Below, in pieces: positions 35,037-43,665 of a stretch of DNA of 58,117 nt. The stretch covers positions 1 through 58,117 of the forward strand of contig JAAEZH010000033.1 in NCBI GenBank assembly GCA_018222965.1. Direction: 5' to 3'. The notes beneath the pieces were generated by a model. It saw only the letters and a program-made list of their open reading frames with translations, was not told the DNA's origin and searched no databases. The position numbers were made by a program, and so were the translations under genes. The first letter of the stretch is position 1. Each line of letters starts with the position of its first letter. The stretch is from Bacteroidota bacterium (GTDB lineage: Bacteria > Bacteroidota > Bacteroidia > Chitinophagales > Saprospiraceae).

Positions 35037-35939
35037 ATGAAGGTTTTTGCCAAACGCCTTGAAAGAATGATTAGCCTGAACCGATTGGAACAGGCGATAG
35101 ATACTTTTTTAGACACCTTGTCAGAATTTGAACCGATTGATTCAGACGGCAAAGAAGAGTCCAGACTTTTGAGAAACCAGATTATTACGCTTAGCCAGCG
35201 CCTGCACCAGGCCTCTGACAACCTAAAAGGAGGCCGGGCTACAGAAGCTGATGTTAATCGGGAACGTCGAAATGTGAGTACCACCATGTTGGAGATCATG
35301 GGAGATATGGATCGGTATCCCGCTTTTCTCGAGCACATCCGCGAAATGGAAGATGAGGAGGCCTGGCAGGCTGCCAGCAAAAGCAATACAATAGCGGCCT
35401 ATCAGGAATATTTCGACAATTTTCCCAATGGAAAATACACCAGTCAAACGAAGGAAATCATTCAGGATCTCCAGGAGGTAGAGCGCCGGCGCGCAAATGA
35501 AATGAAACAAATAGCTGAAGAGGAAAAAAAGCGACGCACAGAGGCATTCAACCGGGAAAGGCAGGAGGAAAACCGTCAACGCCAAACCAGAAAAGAACAG
35601 ACACAAAATCAAAGACCTTCTTTTTCTTCAAATACTAATAAGGATACAAAACCCACCTACCAAAGACGTGCACGCCCTGTTTATGGCAGTCAGGAATCTT
35701 CCACGCCATCAGGCAATAATGAGAAAGAGAACTGGAGCAACACTTTTATAGGTTTGTCTTACGCGGCTTCTGTATTACTCTCCCTGGTTGGTATTGGAAT
35801 TGGGGCTTATTTGCGACTGGCCAAGAAAAACGGAGCACATCGGTATGACGAGGCTACCAGAAACCACGGTCTCTTTATTTTGATCGTTGGAATTGTTTTT
35901 TGGTTTATTTCCTTTTCATTGTATACGAACGGTTACTAA
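35037..35939 (+). CDS. Membrane protein with EAD11-like N-terminal module
   Basis: The 300-residue protein reads as follows. Residues 5-90 are a helical module that resembles effector-associated domain 11 (NRLEQAIDTFLDTLSE, then LLRNQIITLSQRLHQASDNL with ATEADVNRERRNV and TTMLEIM). Residues 108-145 are a TPR-like helix pair (AWQAASKSNTIAAYQEYFDN with FPNGKY). Residues 145-190 are a charged coiled coil, then a Ser/Asn/Pro linker. Two membrane helices lie at about 237-259 and 278-297. EADs are known as adaptor domains that pair sensors with effectors in bacterial conflict and signalling systems. No effector is fused here. It couples to the next gene by a one-base overlap. The EAD11 call is by eye and needs a profile search. 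Confidence 0.65.
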   Translation: MKVFAKRLERMISLNRLEQAIDTFLDTLSEFEPIDSDGKEESRLLRNQIITLSQRLHQASDNLKGGRATEADVNRERRNVSTTMLEIMGDMDRYPAFLEHIREMEDEEAWQAASKSNTIAAYQEYFDNFPNGKYTSQTKEIIQDLQEVERRRANEMKQIAEEEKKRRTEAFNRERQEENRQRQTRKEQTQNQRPSFSSNTNKDTKPTYQRRARPVYGSQESSTPSGNNEKENWSNTFIGLSYAASVLLSLVGIGIGAYLRLAKKNGAHRYDEATRNHGLFILIVGIVFWFISFSLYTNGY

Positions 35940-36460
35940 TGGAATCCCTTTCAAATCTTGTGGCTGAATCGCGTGCACTTTTGCGCGAGGATGGCCTTGC
36001 TGCCTCCCTGGATTGTTTGGATATGGGCAGCAACTTGCTTTCTGCGAATCTTCAGGATGAGTTGGAATCGTTTTTTCTTCGCAAAAGAGATCTCGAGACC
36101 CAAAACCGGCAAAACCTGCTGACTCCGGATTCGCATGCTGTCCTGTTGCGGAAACTGGAGAAAGACTTCCTGGGATTTCTCCGAAGTCTGGAGAGTAAGC
36201 AGCCCCGTTCAGTCGGCCTTTCGGCGAAAGCCAAAGAAAAAATTGAAAGTCTCATATTTCAGGGAAGACTCAATACTGCTTTCCGGGAAATAAAAGCAGC
36301 CAGGGATCAGGTGATCGGTGAAAAATCAAATCAAATATCTCTATTGCTTGCCGATTGGGAATCCTTCCGAAAGGATGTTCAAATGGGCATTCTGGATTAT
36401 AATACCCAAACAACCCGACAGTCTCAGCTTACCAATCGATTGTTGCAATTGATGGATTAG
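35939..36460 (+). CDS. Protein with two EAD11-like helical modules
   Basis: The protein has 173 residues from the ATG at 35939, which overlaps the previous stop (TAATG); a longer frame would overlap more. The sequence is nearly all helical, with no signal peptide or membrane segment. It divides into two similar modules of about 80 residues. Module 1 (1-82) has the pattern LVAESRALLREDGLAASLDC followed by ELESFFLRKRDLETQNRQNL. Module 2 (95-173) has KIESLIFQGRLNTAFREIKA followed by SLLLADWESFRKDVQMGILD and TNRLLQLMD. Both resemble the N-terminal module of its upstream partner. Homotypic binding between these proteins is therefore likely. It converges on, and overlaps by four bases, a DNA glycosylase gene. 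Confidence 0.6.
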   Translation: MESLSNLVAESRALLREDGLAASLDCLDMGSNLLSANLQDELESFFLRKRDLETQNRQNLLTPDSHAVLLRKLEKDFLGFLRSLESKQPRSVGLSAKAKEKIESLIFQGRLNTAFREIKAARDQVIGEKSNQISLLLADWESFRKDVQMGILDYNTQTTRQSQLTNRLLQLMD

Positions 36461-37074
36461 GAAATCGACAAATACCGATGCCAAAAGAGCATACAGGCAA
36501 CAGAACGCAAGGGTTTCCAGTCTTCACTGATGGCAAGAAGGGTTTCGTGGTCGGTTTTTTTCGGCAGATCCAGGTGCGCAATCATGCTTTTTCGCAGGGC
36601 CAGATCACCGATGGGGAATACATCCAACCTGTTGAGCATCATGAGCAAGACGATATTTGCGGTCCAGTTTCCAATACCGGGCACCTGAGTAAGGTGTAGT
36701 CTGACAATCTCATCAGGCATCTGTGGGACTGCTTCCAAACTAACTTTGCCTTCTAAAATATGTCTGGCCAGTTCTTTGGCATATCGCGTTTTTTGCCGGC
36801 TAAATCCGCATTTTTTAAGAAGGTGATCCGGAAGCGCATTTACCCTTTCCGGGCTAATTTCCTCCAATAGGTTTTCCAGTTTTTTATAAGCATGTTTGGC
36901 AGAGGCTAAGGAAACCTGCTGTTCGAGGATGGTGAGCAGCAGACCGGAAAAACTCAGGCTTCTTTGCCAGCAGGGCGGGTATCCGTAGGTATGAAGCAGT
37001 TCTTCGATACGGGTATCTGATTCAGCGAGTTGGTCGCAATAAGCGTGAAAATTGTCAGGGGTAAATGTTTCCAT
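36457..37074 (-). CDS. HhH-GPD DNA glycosylase, AlkA-like
   Basis: This 205-residue cytosolic enzyme removes damaged bases. The helix-hairpin-helix and GPD motifs are clear: VPGIGNWTANIVLLMMLNRL near residue 132, and the catalytic Asp in VFPIGDLALRK near residue 157. The short N-terminus lacks the beta domain of E. coli AlkA, and no Fe-S Cys cluster of the Nth/MutY type is present, so it belongs to the compact 3-methyladenine glycosylase group. It is monocistronic and converges on the EAD-like gene with a four-base overlap. Confidence 0.92.
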   Translation of the reverse strand: METFTPDNFHAYCDQLAESDTRIEELLHTYGYPPCWQRSLSFSGLLLTILEQQVSLASAKHAYKKLENLLEEISPERVNALPDHLLKKCGFSRQKTRYAKELARHILEGKVSLEAVPQMPDEIVRLHLTQVPGIGNWTANIVLLMMLNRLDVFPIGDLALRKSMIAHLDLPKKTDHETLLAISEDWKPLRSVACMLFWHRYLSIS

Positions 37075-37107
37075 AGCATATTTGGGAAGTAAGATAAGTA
37101 AGTGGTC

Positions 37108-37138
37108 AAAAAAAAGAAAACCCCGGCAAATACCGGGG
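37108..37138 (-). terminator. Terminator of the third CBS gene
   Basis: On the minus strand, CCCCGG and CCGGGG form the stem, followed by a long T-rich tract (37108-37120), about 50 bases after the CBS stop codon. Confidence 0.85.
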
Positions 37139-37185
37139 CCTTCCTAACATCCTATGCTCTGGTTCTTTATGTCAGCGAAAGCCGA

Positions 37186-37641
37186 CTAGCTGTTTTTGGC
37201 AGCTTCGTAATCATCCAAACTAACAGGTTCTTCAGCCAGTGCCTTGATAATATCATGCACGGTGATGATACCTACCAGTTCATCGTTGTCTACTACGGGC
37301 AACGCGTGGAAACGGTTGAGTTTAAAAACATCCAGTACCGTCCGGATTTTATCGGTTGAATCAACCTTACCCAAACCCTTTGTCATGATGTCTTCCACTC
37401 TCCAGCTATTGAGACGGGTAGATTCGAGAATCTCGTCTGTCTGGTTTTGCGTATATCCATGCATGAAATGCTTGAAATCCGTTTGGCTCAACATTCCGAT
37501 AATCTTATTAAAGCGTACTACCGGAAGGTGGTGAATGTTGTTTTCATCAAAAATCGTTTTCACCTTATCCAGCGTGTCTTCCGGATTTACGGTGATGAGA
37601 TTTCTGGTCATTAATGTTGATACTGGTGCAACTAAGTTCAT
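37186..37641 (-). CDS. CBS-pair protein
   Basis: This 151-residue protein is a single Bateman module: motif 1 with STLMTRNLITVNPEDTLDK and GMLSQTDFKHF, motif 2 with VEDIMTKGLGKVDSTDKIRT and GIITVHDIIKAL. It has a ~15-residue C-terminal acidic tail not found in the other two CBS proteins of the window. All three are close in pattern and length, so they are probably paralogues. The ligand and the regulated partner are unknown. Confidence 0.92.
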   Translation of the reverse strand: MNLVAPVSTLMTRNLITVNPEDTLDKVKTIFDENNIHHLPVVRFNKIIGMLSQTDFKHFMHGYTQNQTDEILESTRLNSWRVEDIMTKGLGKVDSTDKIRTVLDVFKLNRFHALPVVDNDELVGIITVHDIIKALAEEPVSLDDYEAAKNS

Positions 37642-37796
37642 GATCGTTTATTTTCGGTTTCTGATTGCAATATCAGGGGAAATGCAGCCCGGCTAAATGA
37701 CCTTTCTCATCTTTTTTGTTGATTTCGATCATGGGGCAATTTTTTAAAAGTGCCCCTCCCTTTTAACTTTTCTTCCGTTCTCTCGTTTCTAATTAT

Positions 37797-38516
37797 ATGG
37801 AAAAACTGAACGGAAAAACAGCCCTTATTACGGGCGGAACAAAAGGAATCGGCTACGGCATAGCGGAAGCATTGGTTGCACAGGGAATGCAGGTAGCCAT
37901 AACGGGCAGAGATGCTGCATCCAGCCGGGAAGCAGCTGAAAAGCTCACGAAAACCGGACCGGGAAAAGCCATTGGTCTGGAAGCAGATGTACGCGACTAC
38001 CAGGCACAGCAACTGGTCGTTAAAGAAACCCTTGACTCCTTTGGAAGTATCGATGTACTCATCGCCAATGCCGGTATCGGGCATTTTGGTTCCATTGAGG
38101 ATCTGAGTCCGGAAAAATGGAATGAAACCATTGACGTAAACCTGACCGGCGTTTTTTACAGTGTGAAAGCCAGCCTGGATGCATTAAAGGACAGTAAGGG
38201 TTATATTATTACCATCGCCAGTCTGGCGGGCACCAATTTCTTCCCAAAAGGCTCTGCCTATAATGCTTCCAAGTTTGGACTGGTGGGCTTTACCCAGGCA
38301 GTTATGCTGGACGTGCGAAACTATGGCATTAAAACGACTACCATTATGCCGGGTTCTGTGGCAACTTATTTCAACGATCACGTGCCTGGCGAAGAAGACG
38401 CCTGGAAGATTCAGCCGGAAGATATTGGTCAGATGACTGTAGATCTCCTGAAGATGCATCCACGTACGCTGCCAAGTAAGGTAGAGGTGCGTCCGTCTAT
38501 GCCGCCCAGCAAATAA
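37797..38516 (+). CDS. Short-chain dehydrogenase/reductase
   Basis: This 239-residue protein is a classical SDR: the TGGTKGIGYGIAEAL cofactor motif near residue 12, IANAGIGHFG near residue 86, and the active-site Tyr-Lys pair in SAYNASKFGLVGF near 153. The overall pattern is 3-oxoacyl-ACP reductase/sorbitol dehydrogenase-like, with no specificity determinant that I can name. It is monocistronic and followed by a strong terminator. It is related only distantly to the SDR at 15291. Confidence 0.92.
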   Translation: MEKLNGKTALITGGTKGIGYGIAEALVAQGMQVAITGRDAASSREAAEKLTKTGPGKAIGLEADVRDYQAQQLVVKETLDSFGSIDVLIANAGIGHFGSIEDLSPEKWNETIDVNLTGVFYSVKASLDALKDSKGYIITIASLAGTNFFPKGSAYNASKFGLVGFTQAVMLDVRNYGIKTTTIMPGSVATYFNDHVPGEEDAWKIQPEDIGQMTVDLLKMHPRTLPSKVEVRPSMPPSK

Positions 38517-38635
38517 TTGAAATCAAATCGTTCTTTATGTGTGCAAGTGGCAATAATCAAGCACAATATTGTAATGCGATTTGAGCAGGTAATTGCCTGT
38601 TCCCGCAGTAATCCTAATTGAAGAAAATCATTACG

Positions 38636-38664
38636 CCCTTCCGACTTGTCGGGAGGGTTTTTTT
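38636..38664 (+). terminator. Rho-independent terminator after the SDR gene
   Basis: CCCTTCCGAC and GTCGGGAGGG pair across a TT loop, with one G-T pair, followed by seven T residues. Confidence 0.9.
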
Positions 38665-38716
38665 GTGAAATAACAACTGCAAATTTCGTAGCTTGAACCA
38701 AAATCCCCAACTGATT

Positions 38717-40225
38717 ATGTACTGGAAATTAGCCTTGTTGTTTAGTTTTACACTTCTCTTTAGTGCTTGTCCAAAAGGCGCTGAAAAGGAAAATTTATCC
38801 AATCTGCCAAACGGTGATTCATTAACAAAGAAGGCTGTATCCGTTGCAACTCCGGCCTGGGGTTGGAATCCTAAAGAGATATTTCCGGATATCGATTTAA
38901 TCGATATTTATCCAGATCCGCTGCCGGAGTTGGAAAATGGCATTCCCGCTGATGCAACCGTGGTTAATGCCGGAAATATTGGCGATGGTTCGATCTTCAA
39001 TGATCCGGATAAATGGTTTTTTGTGGTGGAGCCCGGTGATTATTCAGACCTGGAACGGATTAAATTAACGGCTTCCGGTACTGCTGATCAGCGTCGGGTT
39101 ATCATGGCCAGGGGAGAGGCACCGTGGAATCGGGATCCGGAAAACCGAAGCCGGTTTGATGCATTTGACATTCGGGGCGATTACTGGATGATGTATAATT
39201 TGGAATTTTTCGGCCATTCTGCCGTGAAAGACGACATTCGAGCAGGTGTTCCCACTCGATTGATGAATGTCGGCCACTGCACCTTTTCGCATTGTTTGTG
39301 GAGAAATGCCAGAATGGGGCTGCGGATCTATGGAAACAGAAATACGGTTCAGTTTTGCGTTTTCAAAGACAAGCCCCTCGTAAGTGCGGATGTTGGCGGC
39401 GTAGTCATTATGGCAAATACCGGCAAAGAAAGCCGCGGCAACCGGGTATTGGGCTGTGAGTTTGCCGGCATGTCGGATGGGGTAGGAGTACCCTGGTCAG
39501 ACCGAAGCGATTCGGGTTCGACTCCGGAGACCATTATTGCTTTTAATAATTCCTGGATACCAAAATCGCTGTACCGAAAACTCAAAATGGGAGATGAGTA
39601 TTGGACCACTTCCTGTGCAGAAGATGGTTATGATGTCAAGAACGGGGCCATTACCAATGATCCGTCCGACAGATGCTTCTTTATCGGCAACATCAGTCGC
39701 GGACACCGGGTCACCGACCAGGATTGTGGAGGCTCAGGTTCAACAGGTGCTGCCTGGCTTTTTCATCGAAGGGCCAGAAACTGGCTGATTGCCGGTAATC
39801 TCAGTTACGACGATGCCATGGGCTGTTATGTGAAGGGGTACAGCCTAAAGGGCAGAAGTAAAGATCAGGTCGAGGCCATGGAGATCACCCAAAATGTTTT
39901 TGCTTATCTGGCGTCAGAATTCCCCGGTGGTGGAGAATGGAAACGAGGCAGGGAAAATCCGGATGACGGATTGGCTTTACGCGTTTCATGTCCGACCTGC
40001 GAGGTGCATGAGAATATCATCGTAGGAGCCGATAAGGACTCCTATGATCCAAAAGTGATCGAAGCTAATATCCACGATAATTTATTTGTTGATGTGATCA
40101 ATAAACGATTAAAAGAAGGCCACAAAAGCCGGACTGCTGTTACCTGGAAAAAGGTGCGATTCAAAGCTTCGCCTTTATTGAATCCGGAGGAGGTTATTGA
40201 GATTGAGGTGCCTTTGAAAGAGTAG
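38717..40225 (+). CDS. Right-handed beta-helix lipoprotein
   Basis: The protein has 502 residues from the ATG at 38717; an upstream TTG adds eight unlikely residues. The N-terminus is a lipoprotein signal (YWKLALLFSFTLLFSAC with lipobox Cys at 18), so it is anchored in the outer membrane or inner envelope. From about residue 75 the sequence shows parallel-beta-helix traits: short, regular strands with Asn/Gly turns such as CTFSHCLWRNARMGLRI and GNRNTVQFCVFK, plus GGVVIMAN, as in pectate lyase-fold proteins. No catalytic residues of a known lyase family were recognised. A polysaccharide-binding or cleaving role is possible. Confidence 0.75.
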   Translation: MYWKLALLFSFTLLFSACPKGAEKENLSNLPNGDSLTKKAVSVATPAWGWNPKEIFPDIDLIDIYPDPLPELENGIPADATVVNAGNIGDGSIFNDPDKWFFVVEPGDYSDLERIKLTASGTADQRRVIMARGEAPWNRDPENRSRFDAFDIRGDYWMMYNLEFFGHSAVKDDIRAGVPTRLMNVGHCTFSHCLWRNARMGLRIYGNRNTVQFCVFKDKPLVSADVGGVVIMANTGKESRGNRVLGCEFAGMSDGVGVPWSDRSDSGSTPETIIAFNNSWIPKSLYRKLKMGDEYWTTSCAEDGYDVKNGAITNDPSDRCFFIGNISRGHRVTDQDCGGSGSTGAAWLFHRRARNWLIAGNLSYDDAMGCYVKGYSLKGRSKDQVEAMEITQNVFAYLASEFPGGGEWKRGRENPDDGLALRVSCPTCEVHENIIVGADKDSYDPKVIEANIHDNLFVDVINKRLKEGHKSRTAVTWKKVRFKASPLLNPEEVIEIEVPLKE

Positions 40226-40269
40226 GAGGTTTTATTAGAGCTGGTGAGCATCTACATAAAGACCAAAAT

Positions 40270-40850
40270 TCAATGGCCTTGAACTGACTACCCTGGTTGG
40301 TGTTCAGGATTTTGGATTTTCCATATTACTCAACAGCTTTTCCAAAACTTGTCGGTACCGTTCTGACTCCATAGTATTTGACAAAGACCAGCCTACGATC
40401 ATGTGAGTGTGTAGGTCAATTATTATTGCCAGATACAATATCCTCCCTTTACCGGAATGTACGGAGATACAGCTAATCTATCGCTTATTATTAACCAATG
40501 CCTCAGTCTTTACGGAGGTAGGTGGTCATGAGCGGTAAGCCGTAAAACGGGTATTTCATATGCTGCTCGTCAATTATTCGCGTCAGCTTCAGGATTAAAG
40601 CTGTTTCACCGCATGCTTTGTAAACAAGCCTGACCGCGGAATGCTTAACAATCGACATTGAATGGCAAAGCTCAAACTTTCGTGCTTACGATCTACTTTT
40701 GATTGCCTTTTCAGGAGATCCTTACCAATGACAAGGCTTTATATAAAAAAATGATTTCTACATTTTGTTTGCCAATTAGCTTATACAGCCGTTCCTTTTC
40801 TTTCTCAGAGGATCCCTCAACCTGCCCGTTTTATTGTCCAAACACAGATT
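40270..40850 (-). pseudogene. Decayed IS3-family transposase (OrfA end and OrfB)
   Basis: Read on the minus strand in several frames, fragments of an IS3-type transposase follow in order. First the OrfA end (EKERLYKLIGKQNVEIIFLY), then LLSIPRSGLFTK, then RIIDEQHMKYPFYGLP, then the integrase core YLAIIIDLHTHMIVGWSLSN and MESERYRQVLEKLLSNMENP, and finally ILNTNQGSQF (normally the NTDQGSQF second catalytic site, here with Asn in place of Asp). Stops and frameshifts interrupt it many times. It is inactive. No intact terminal inverted repeats were identified. Confidence 0.7.
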
Positions 40851-40990
40851 TTGACCTTTCCCAATAAAAGCTGTTTCTTGAATAGTATCTTATAATATTA
40901 ACGGCTTATTCAACTTCTGTTCTGTGGAATGTTTTGGATAACTAATTCAGACATATTATCTTGAAGTACACTTACAAATTTTTAGACCTT

Positions 40991-41539
40991 ATGAAACAGT
41001 TTACATTTTTAATTCTTGCAATTGCGTTTTTCCAAATATCCTGCTCTTCCGATGATATGAATAACCTAACAAATGAATCTGGTGTGTTTAAGGCAACAAT
41101 TGATGGGGAAGATATTCAGTTTAATAATTCATTGAATGTTCATTTCTATGATGTTGATGAATTTTCGGTTCTTTTAATTACTGGTGGGTCAAATTCGTCA
41201 CTATCTGCTGACTATTCTACCCTAACCTCAGAGATATCTATACCAGATACTATTGGCCTTGGGGAAAATGTTTATGAATTCATGAATTTGACTGACTGCT
41301 CTTCTCCTAATCCGAATGTATGTGGTTGGTTGTCATATGTAGACGACTTGAGTGGTAACGTGGTGTATTCATCGACTAATGATATGGGTTTAGGTTTATT
41401 TCGGATTGAAATTATCGAGCTTGATTTGAAAAGTGGCGGGCACATTATGGCTGAATTTGAGGGAACACTTTATGATTCAGATAATGCCAATAATAGTGTA
41501 TCGGTTACAAATGGTATTCTAGATGTTCCAATAATGTGA
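40991..41539 (+). CDS. Hypothetical lipoprotein, AT-rich
   Basis: The protein has 182 residues from the ATG at 40991; a TTG 10 codons upstream is less likely. The signal ends in a lipobox (MKQFTFLILAIAFFQISCSS, Cys at 18), so it is a lipoprotein. The remainder looks like a beta-rich domain with FKATIDGEDIQFNN, a pattern shared with small Bacteroidota lipoproteins of unknown function, and ends in a strand before VTNGILDVPIM. Its AT content is visibly higher than neighbouring genes. It lies between an IS3 and an IS5 remnant, so acquisition by transfer is likely. Confidence 0.75.
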   Translation: MKQFTFLILAIAFFQISCSSDDMNNLTNESGVFKATIDGEDIQFNNSLNVHFYDVDEFSVLLITGGSNSSLSADYSTLTSEISIPDTIGLGENVYEFMNLTDCSSPNPNVCGWLSYVDDLSGNVVYSSTNDMGLGLFRIEIIELDLKSGGHIMAEFEGTLYDSDNANNSVSVTNGILDVPIM

Positions 41540-41769
41540 TTAATTGCAGATTAAATGTTGTCACGTTGAGTGGTTAAGCTGCCGGAGCATGTTTAGTTTG
41601 ATTTATTGGGCTGTTATTTTTTATATTCCAGTATTTTTTAAATGTTTTGGTGGGAGTTTAGAAACGACTCTTGAATTCAGCCGTCAAAACTCTTTGCATA
41701 ATTACTTGGCTTTATTGCATGAATATTTAAGATAAAAAATCTCTATTCCGTTTGATTTAAACGATTTTC

Positions 41770-42320
41770 TGAGAAACAGGCATACCAATACCTGGCATTT
41801 TGTTGAGGCAACGTATTTTAATTGCTGCTTAAGTCTGCTGAGTTTCCAGCTTTCTGGAGAAAAGTTCAGCCCCAAAAGTTGTCTTCAACCGATACATTGC
41901 AGTTTCCACCATGCTTGCGCATCTTCTATCCTCCTCCTCCATATACCTTCAAACCGGTAGGGGCGAAGACCAAAAAGATCGACACATTTGATTTAGGAGC
42001 TGCTATATCAACCTCTAACTGCCCGGCCCGACTGCTTATTTGACTGTAACTGGGCACCTACAAATCTATGCCCGTCAGATTCATCAAAGATGCTGTAAAA
42101 CCCTGCAACTGCCAATTTTTCAACTGAAATACCGCTTTGATCTGGAGCAGTCCGATTATGCAGGCATCCGAATACCTTTACTGGACTCCGCGCCGATCCG
42201 GTCCTTAATAATACCAACCTTCTTGTAAGGCCGCGTCAAACCGGATCGTAATATTTCCTCGCTTTATCAGACTTCGGTTAGACTTACTCCAATTCGTAAC
42301 TTTATACTTGTCTTTCTTAA
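41770..42320 (-). pseudogene. Decayed, internally deleted IS5-family transposase
   Basis: Minus-strand fragments match IS5-type transposases in order: YKVTNWSKSNRSLIKRGNIT, then YSDACIIGLLQIKAVFQLKN, then WQLQGFTASLMNL, then VPSYSQISSRAGQLEVDIA, then PTGLKVYGGGG (first catalytic region, with the usual D before S/T-T-G-x-K lost), KMRKHGG, and finally the C-terminal part METAMYRLKTTFG-like (VETAMYRLKTTFGAELFSRK) and NKMPGIGMPVS. The middle of the catalytic domain is missing between the RKHGG and VETAMYR parts. Stops and frameshifts are frequent. It is inactive. Confidence 0.7.
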
Positions 42321-42538
42321 CCCAGGTTTGCATTTTACTCCGTTTTGCTTATACCTTTGACATGGGTCAGGGATTGTAGATTTGTTAATTGGTATTTCCA
42401 AAAATACAAACCTCGGCCTCCTCTTTTTCTACCTATTCATGCAACAACGCCTAAAGAATTAGGGTTTGATAAATATGTTCCAGGAGCTTAATAATTATCC
42501 ATTTTGTTTGAGCTATGTTTGAGCAGACCTCCAAAAAC

Positions 42539-42571
42539 AAAAAGGCCCCTTCAAAACGAAGAGGCCTTTTT
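42539..42571 (-). terminator. Terminator after tRNA-Leu
   Basis: AAAAGGCC(C)CTTC and GAAGAGGCCTTTT pair across an AAAAC loop, with A and T runs on both sides. It is 16 bases downstream of the tRNA on the minus strand. Confidence 0.85.
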
Positions 42572-42586
42572 CATTGATCATCATTG

Positions 42587-42671
42587 TGCCCGGAGCGGGA
42601 ATCGAACCCGCACTCCCTCAACGGGAACAGGATTTTAAGTCCTGCGTGTCTACCAATTCCACCATCCGGGC
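42587..42671 (-). tRNA. tRNA-Leu (anticodon TAA)
   Basis: This is an 85-base tRNA on the minus strand. The acceptor stem is GCCCGGA/TCCGGGC with discriminator A. The anticodon stem CAGGA/TCCTG has loop CTTAAAA, giving anticodon TAA (plus-strand 42635-42637). A long variable arm, TTCCCG...GGGAG, fits leucine, and the T arm is GCGGGTTCGAATCCCGC. CCA is not encoded. It is alone, beside the IS-remnant island. Confidence 0.97.
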
Positions 42672-42785
42672 AATTGATAATCAGTGTATCTGCCGCAAAG
42701 ATAAAAATCTGGATTATATACTCGCTTATCCAGCTTTAATTTTCAGATTTTCTGGTAAAACAGTAAGAATCTTTGCAAAGTTCCT

Positions 42786-43664
42786 TTAATCCGCATTGCT
42801 GTATAAGCCGGGGAGCTGCAACATTTTTAGAGATTGCTGAATGCCTTCCTGCAAATAATTGTGGAGTTGTTCCTTTCTGGCAAGATCTTTATCGATATCA
42901 ATGAGACTGCTGATTTTCAAAACTGCCATTGGGAAGTCCCCCGGAAACCAATAGGCATTATCAGGCAGGTCTTTGTCAGGAACCGCTAAACGGGCTTTGT
43001 CTTTTTCCCAGGGCCTGATGTAAAAATACTGCTCGGGGATGGAGCCATCGTGGATGGCCAATCCCATGCCCAGGCTCTTCTGAACTTCCCCGTCTTCTCC
43101 AAAGGTCAGCGGACAATAAATCGCGTGATCAAAGTGGTGTGGCCAGGTTCTGGTTTCCGAAGCATGCTCAAATAATCCGGAGTACTTATACAAGATTTGA
43201 TCTGCCAGACTGCGGATCACCGAAAAGGCTTCATGGCTTTCGTCTGACAGCCTTTGAAGCTTCCCTCCATTTAGCACCGGATAATCCGGGAGGTCATAAT
43301 GAAAGTCCAGTTTGAATGCATTACCATCCAGTCCGTGCTGACTGAACAGTCCTCTTAATTCGCCGGCTACCTCGTCCATGCTTCGGCCATTCAGCGAAAG
43401 CTGGGCCAAACTCTCAAAATCCCCATTTACCAAATGAAGTACAAAGGATTCGGGATACAACAACAGATGTAAATTCTGTTCTGTACCCAGATTTTGCGTG
43501 CTAAAACAAGCCAGATCACTGCGCCATGCCATATTGGTATGGCTGTCGTCGTCTTTAGCCGGAACAAAGTACTTGCCAGCCATGCCGAGAAACTGAGCAG
43601 CAGCATGAACTTGTTCTGTAGCTTTATTTAGGGCGTTTGAGGCTGTTTCAATATTGTCAAGCAT
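42786..43664 (-). CDS. Conserved hypothetical protein (possibly DUF5996-like)
   Basis: This 292-residue cytosolic protein has no membrane segments. After an N-terminal helix, WRSDLACFSTQNLGTEQNLH and LLLYPESFVLHLVNGDF look like beta strands. The region RTWPHHFDHAIYCPL near residue 167 and PEQYFYIRPWEKD near residue 209 recall the WPxxFDxA and PExYFY patterns I associate with DUF5996, but I am not sure. It is the downstream member of a pair; the upstream gene ends one base before its start. Function unknown. Confidence 0.7.
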   Translation of the reverse strand: MLDNIETASNALNKATEQVHAAAQFLGMAGKYFVPAKDDDSHTNMAWRSDLACFSTQNLGTEQNLHLLLYPESFVLHLVNGDFESLAQLSLNGRSMDEVAGELRGLFSQHGLDGNAFKLDFHYDLPDYPVLNGGKLQRLSDESHEAFSVIRSLADQILYKYSGLFEHASETRTWPHHFDHAIYCPLTFGEDGEVQKSLGMGLAIHDGSIPEQYFYIRPWEKDKARLAVPDKDLPDNAYWFPGDFPMAVLKISSLIDIDKDLARKEQLHNYLQEGIQQSLKMLQLPGLYSNAD

Positions 43665-43665
43665 T

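Noticed and set aside
41544-41735. 63-codon hydrophobic open frame
   Set aside because: AT-rich spacer next to decayed transposases, no conserved features, poor start context.
42574-42789. Open reading frame of 71 codons on the plus strand
   Set aside because: It overlaps tRNA-Leu on the opposite strand and has no support.
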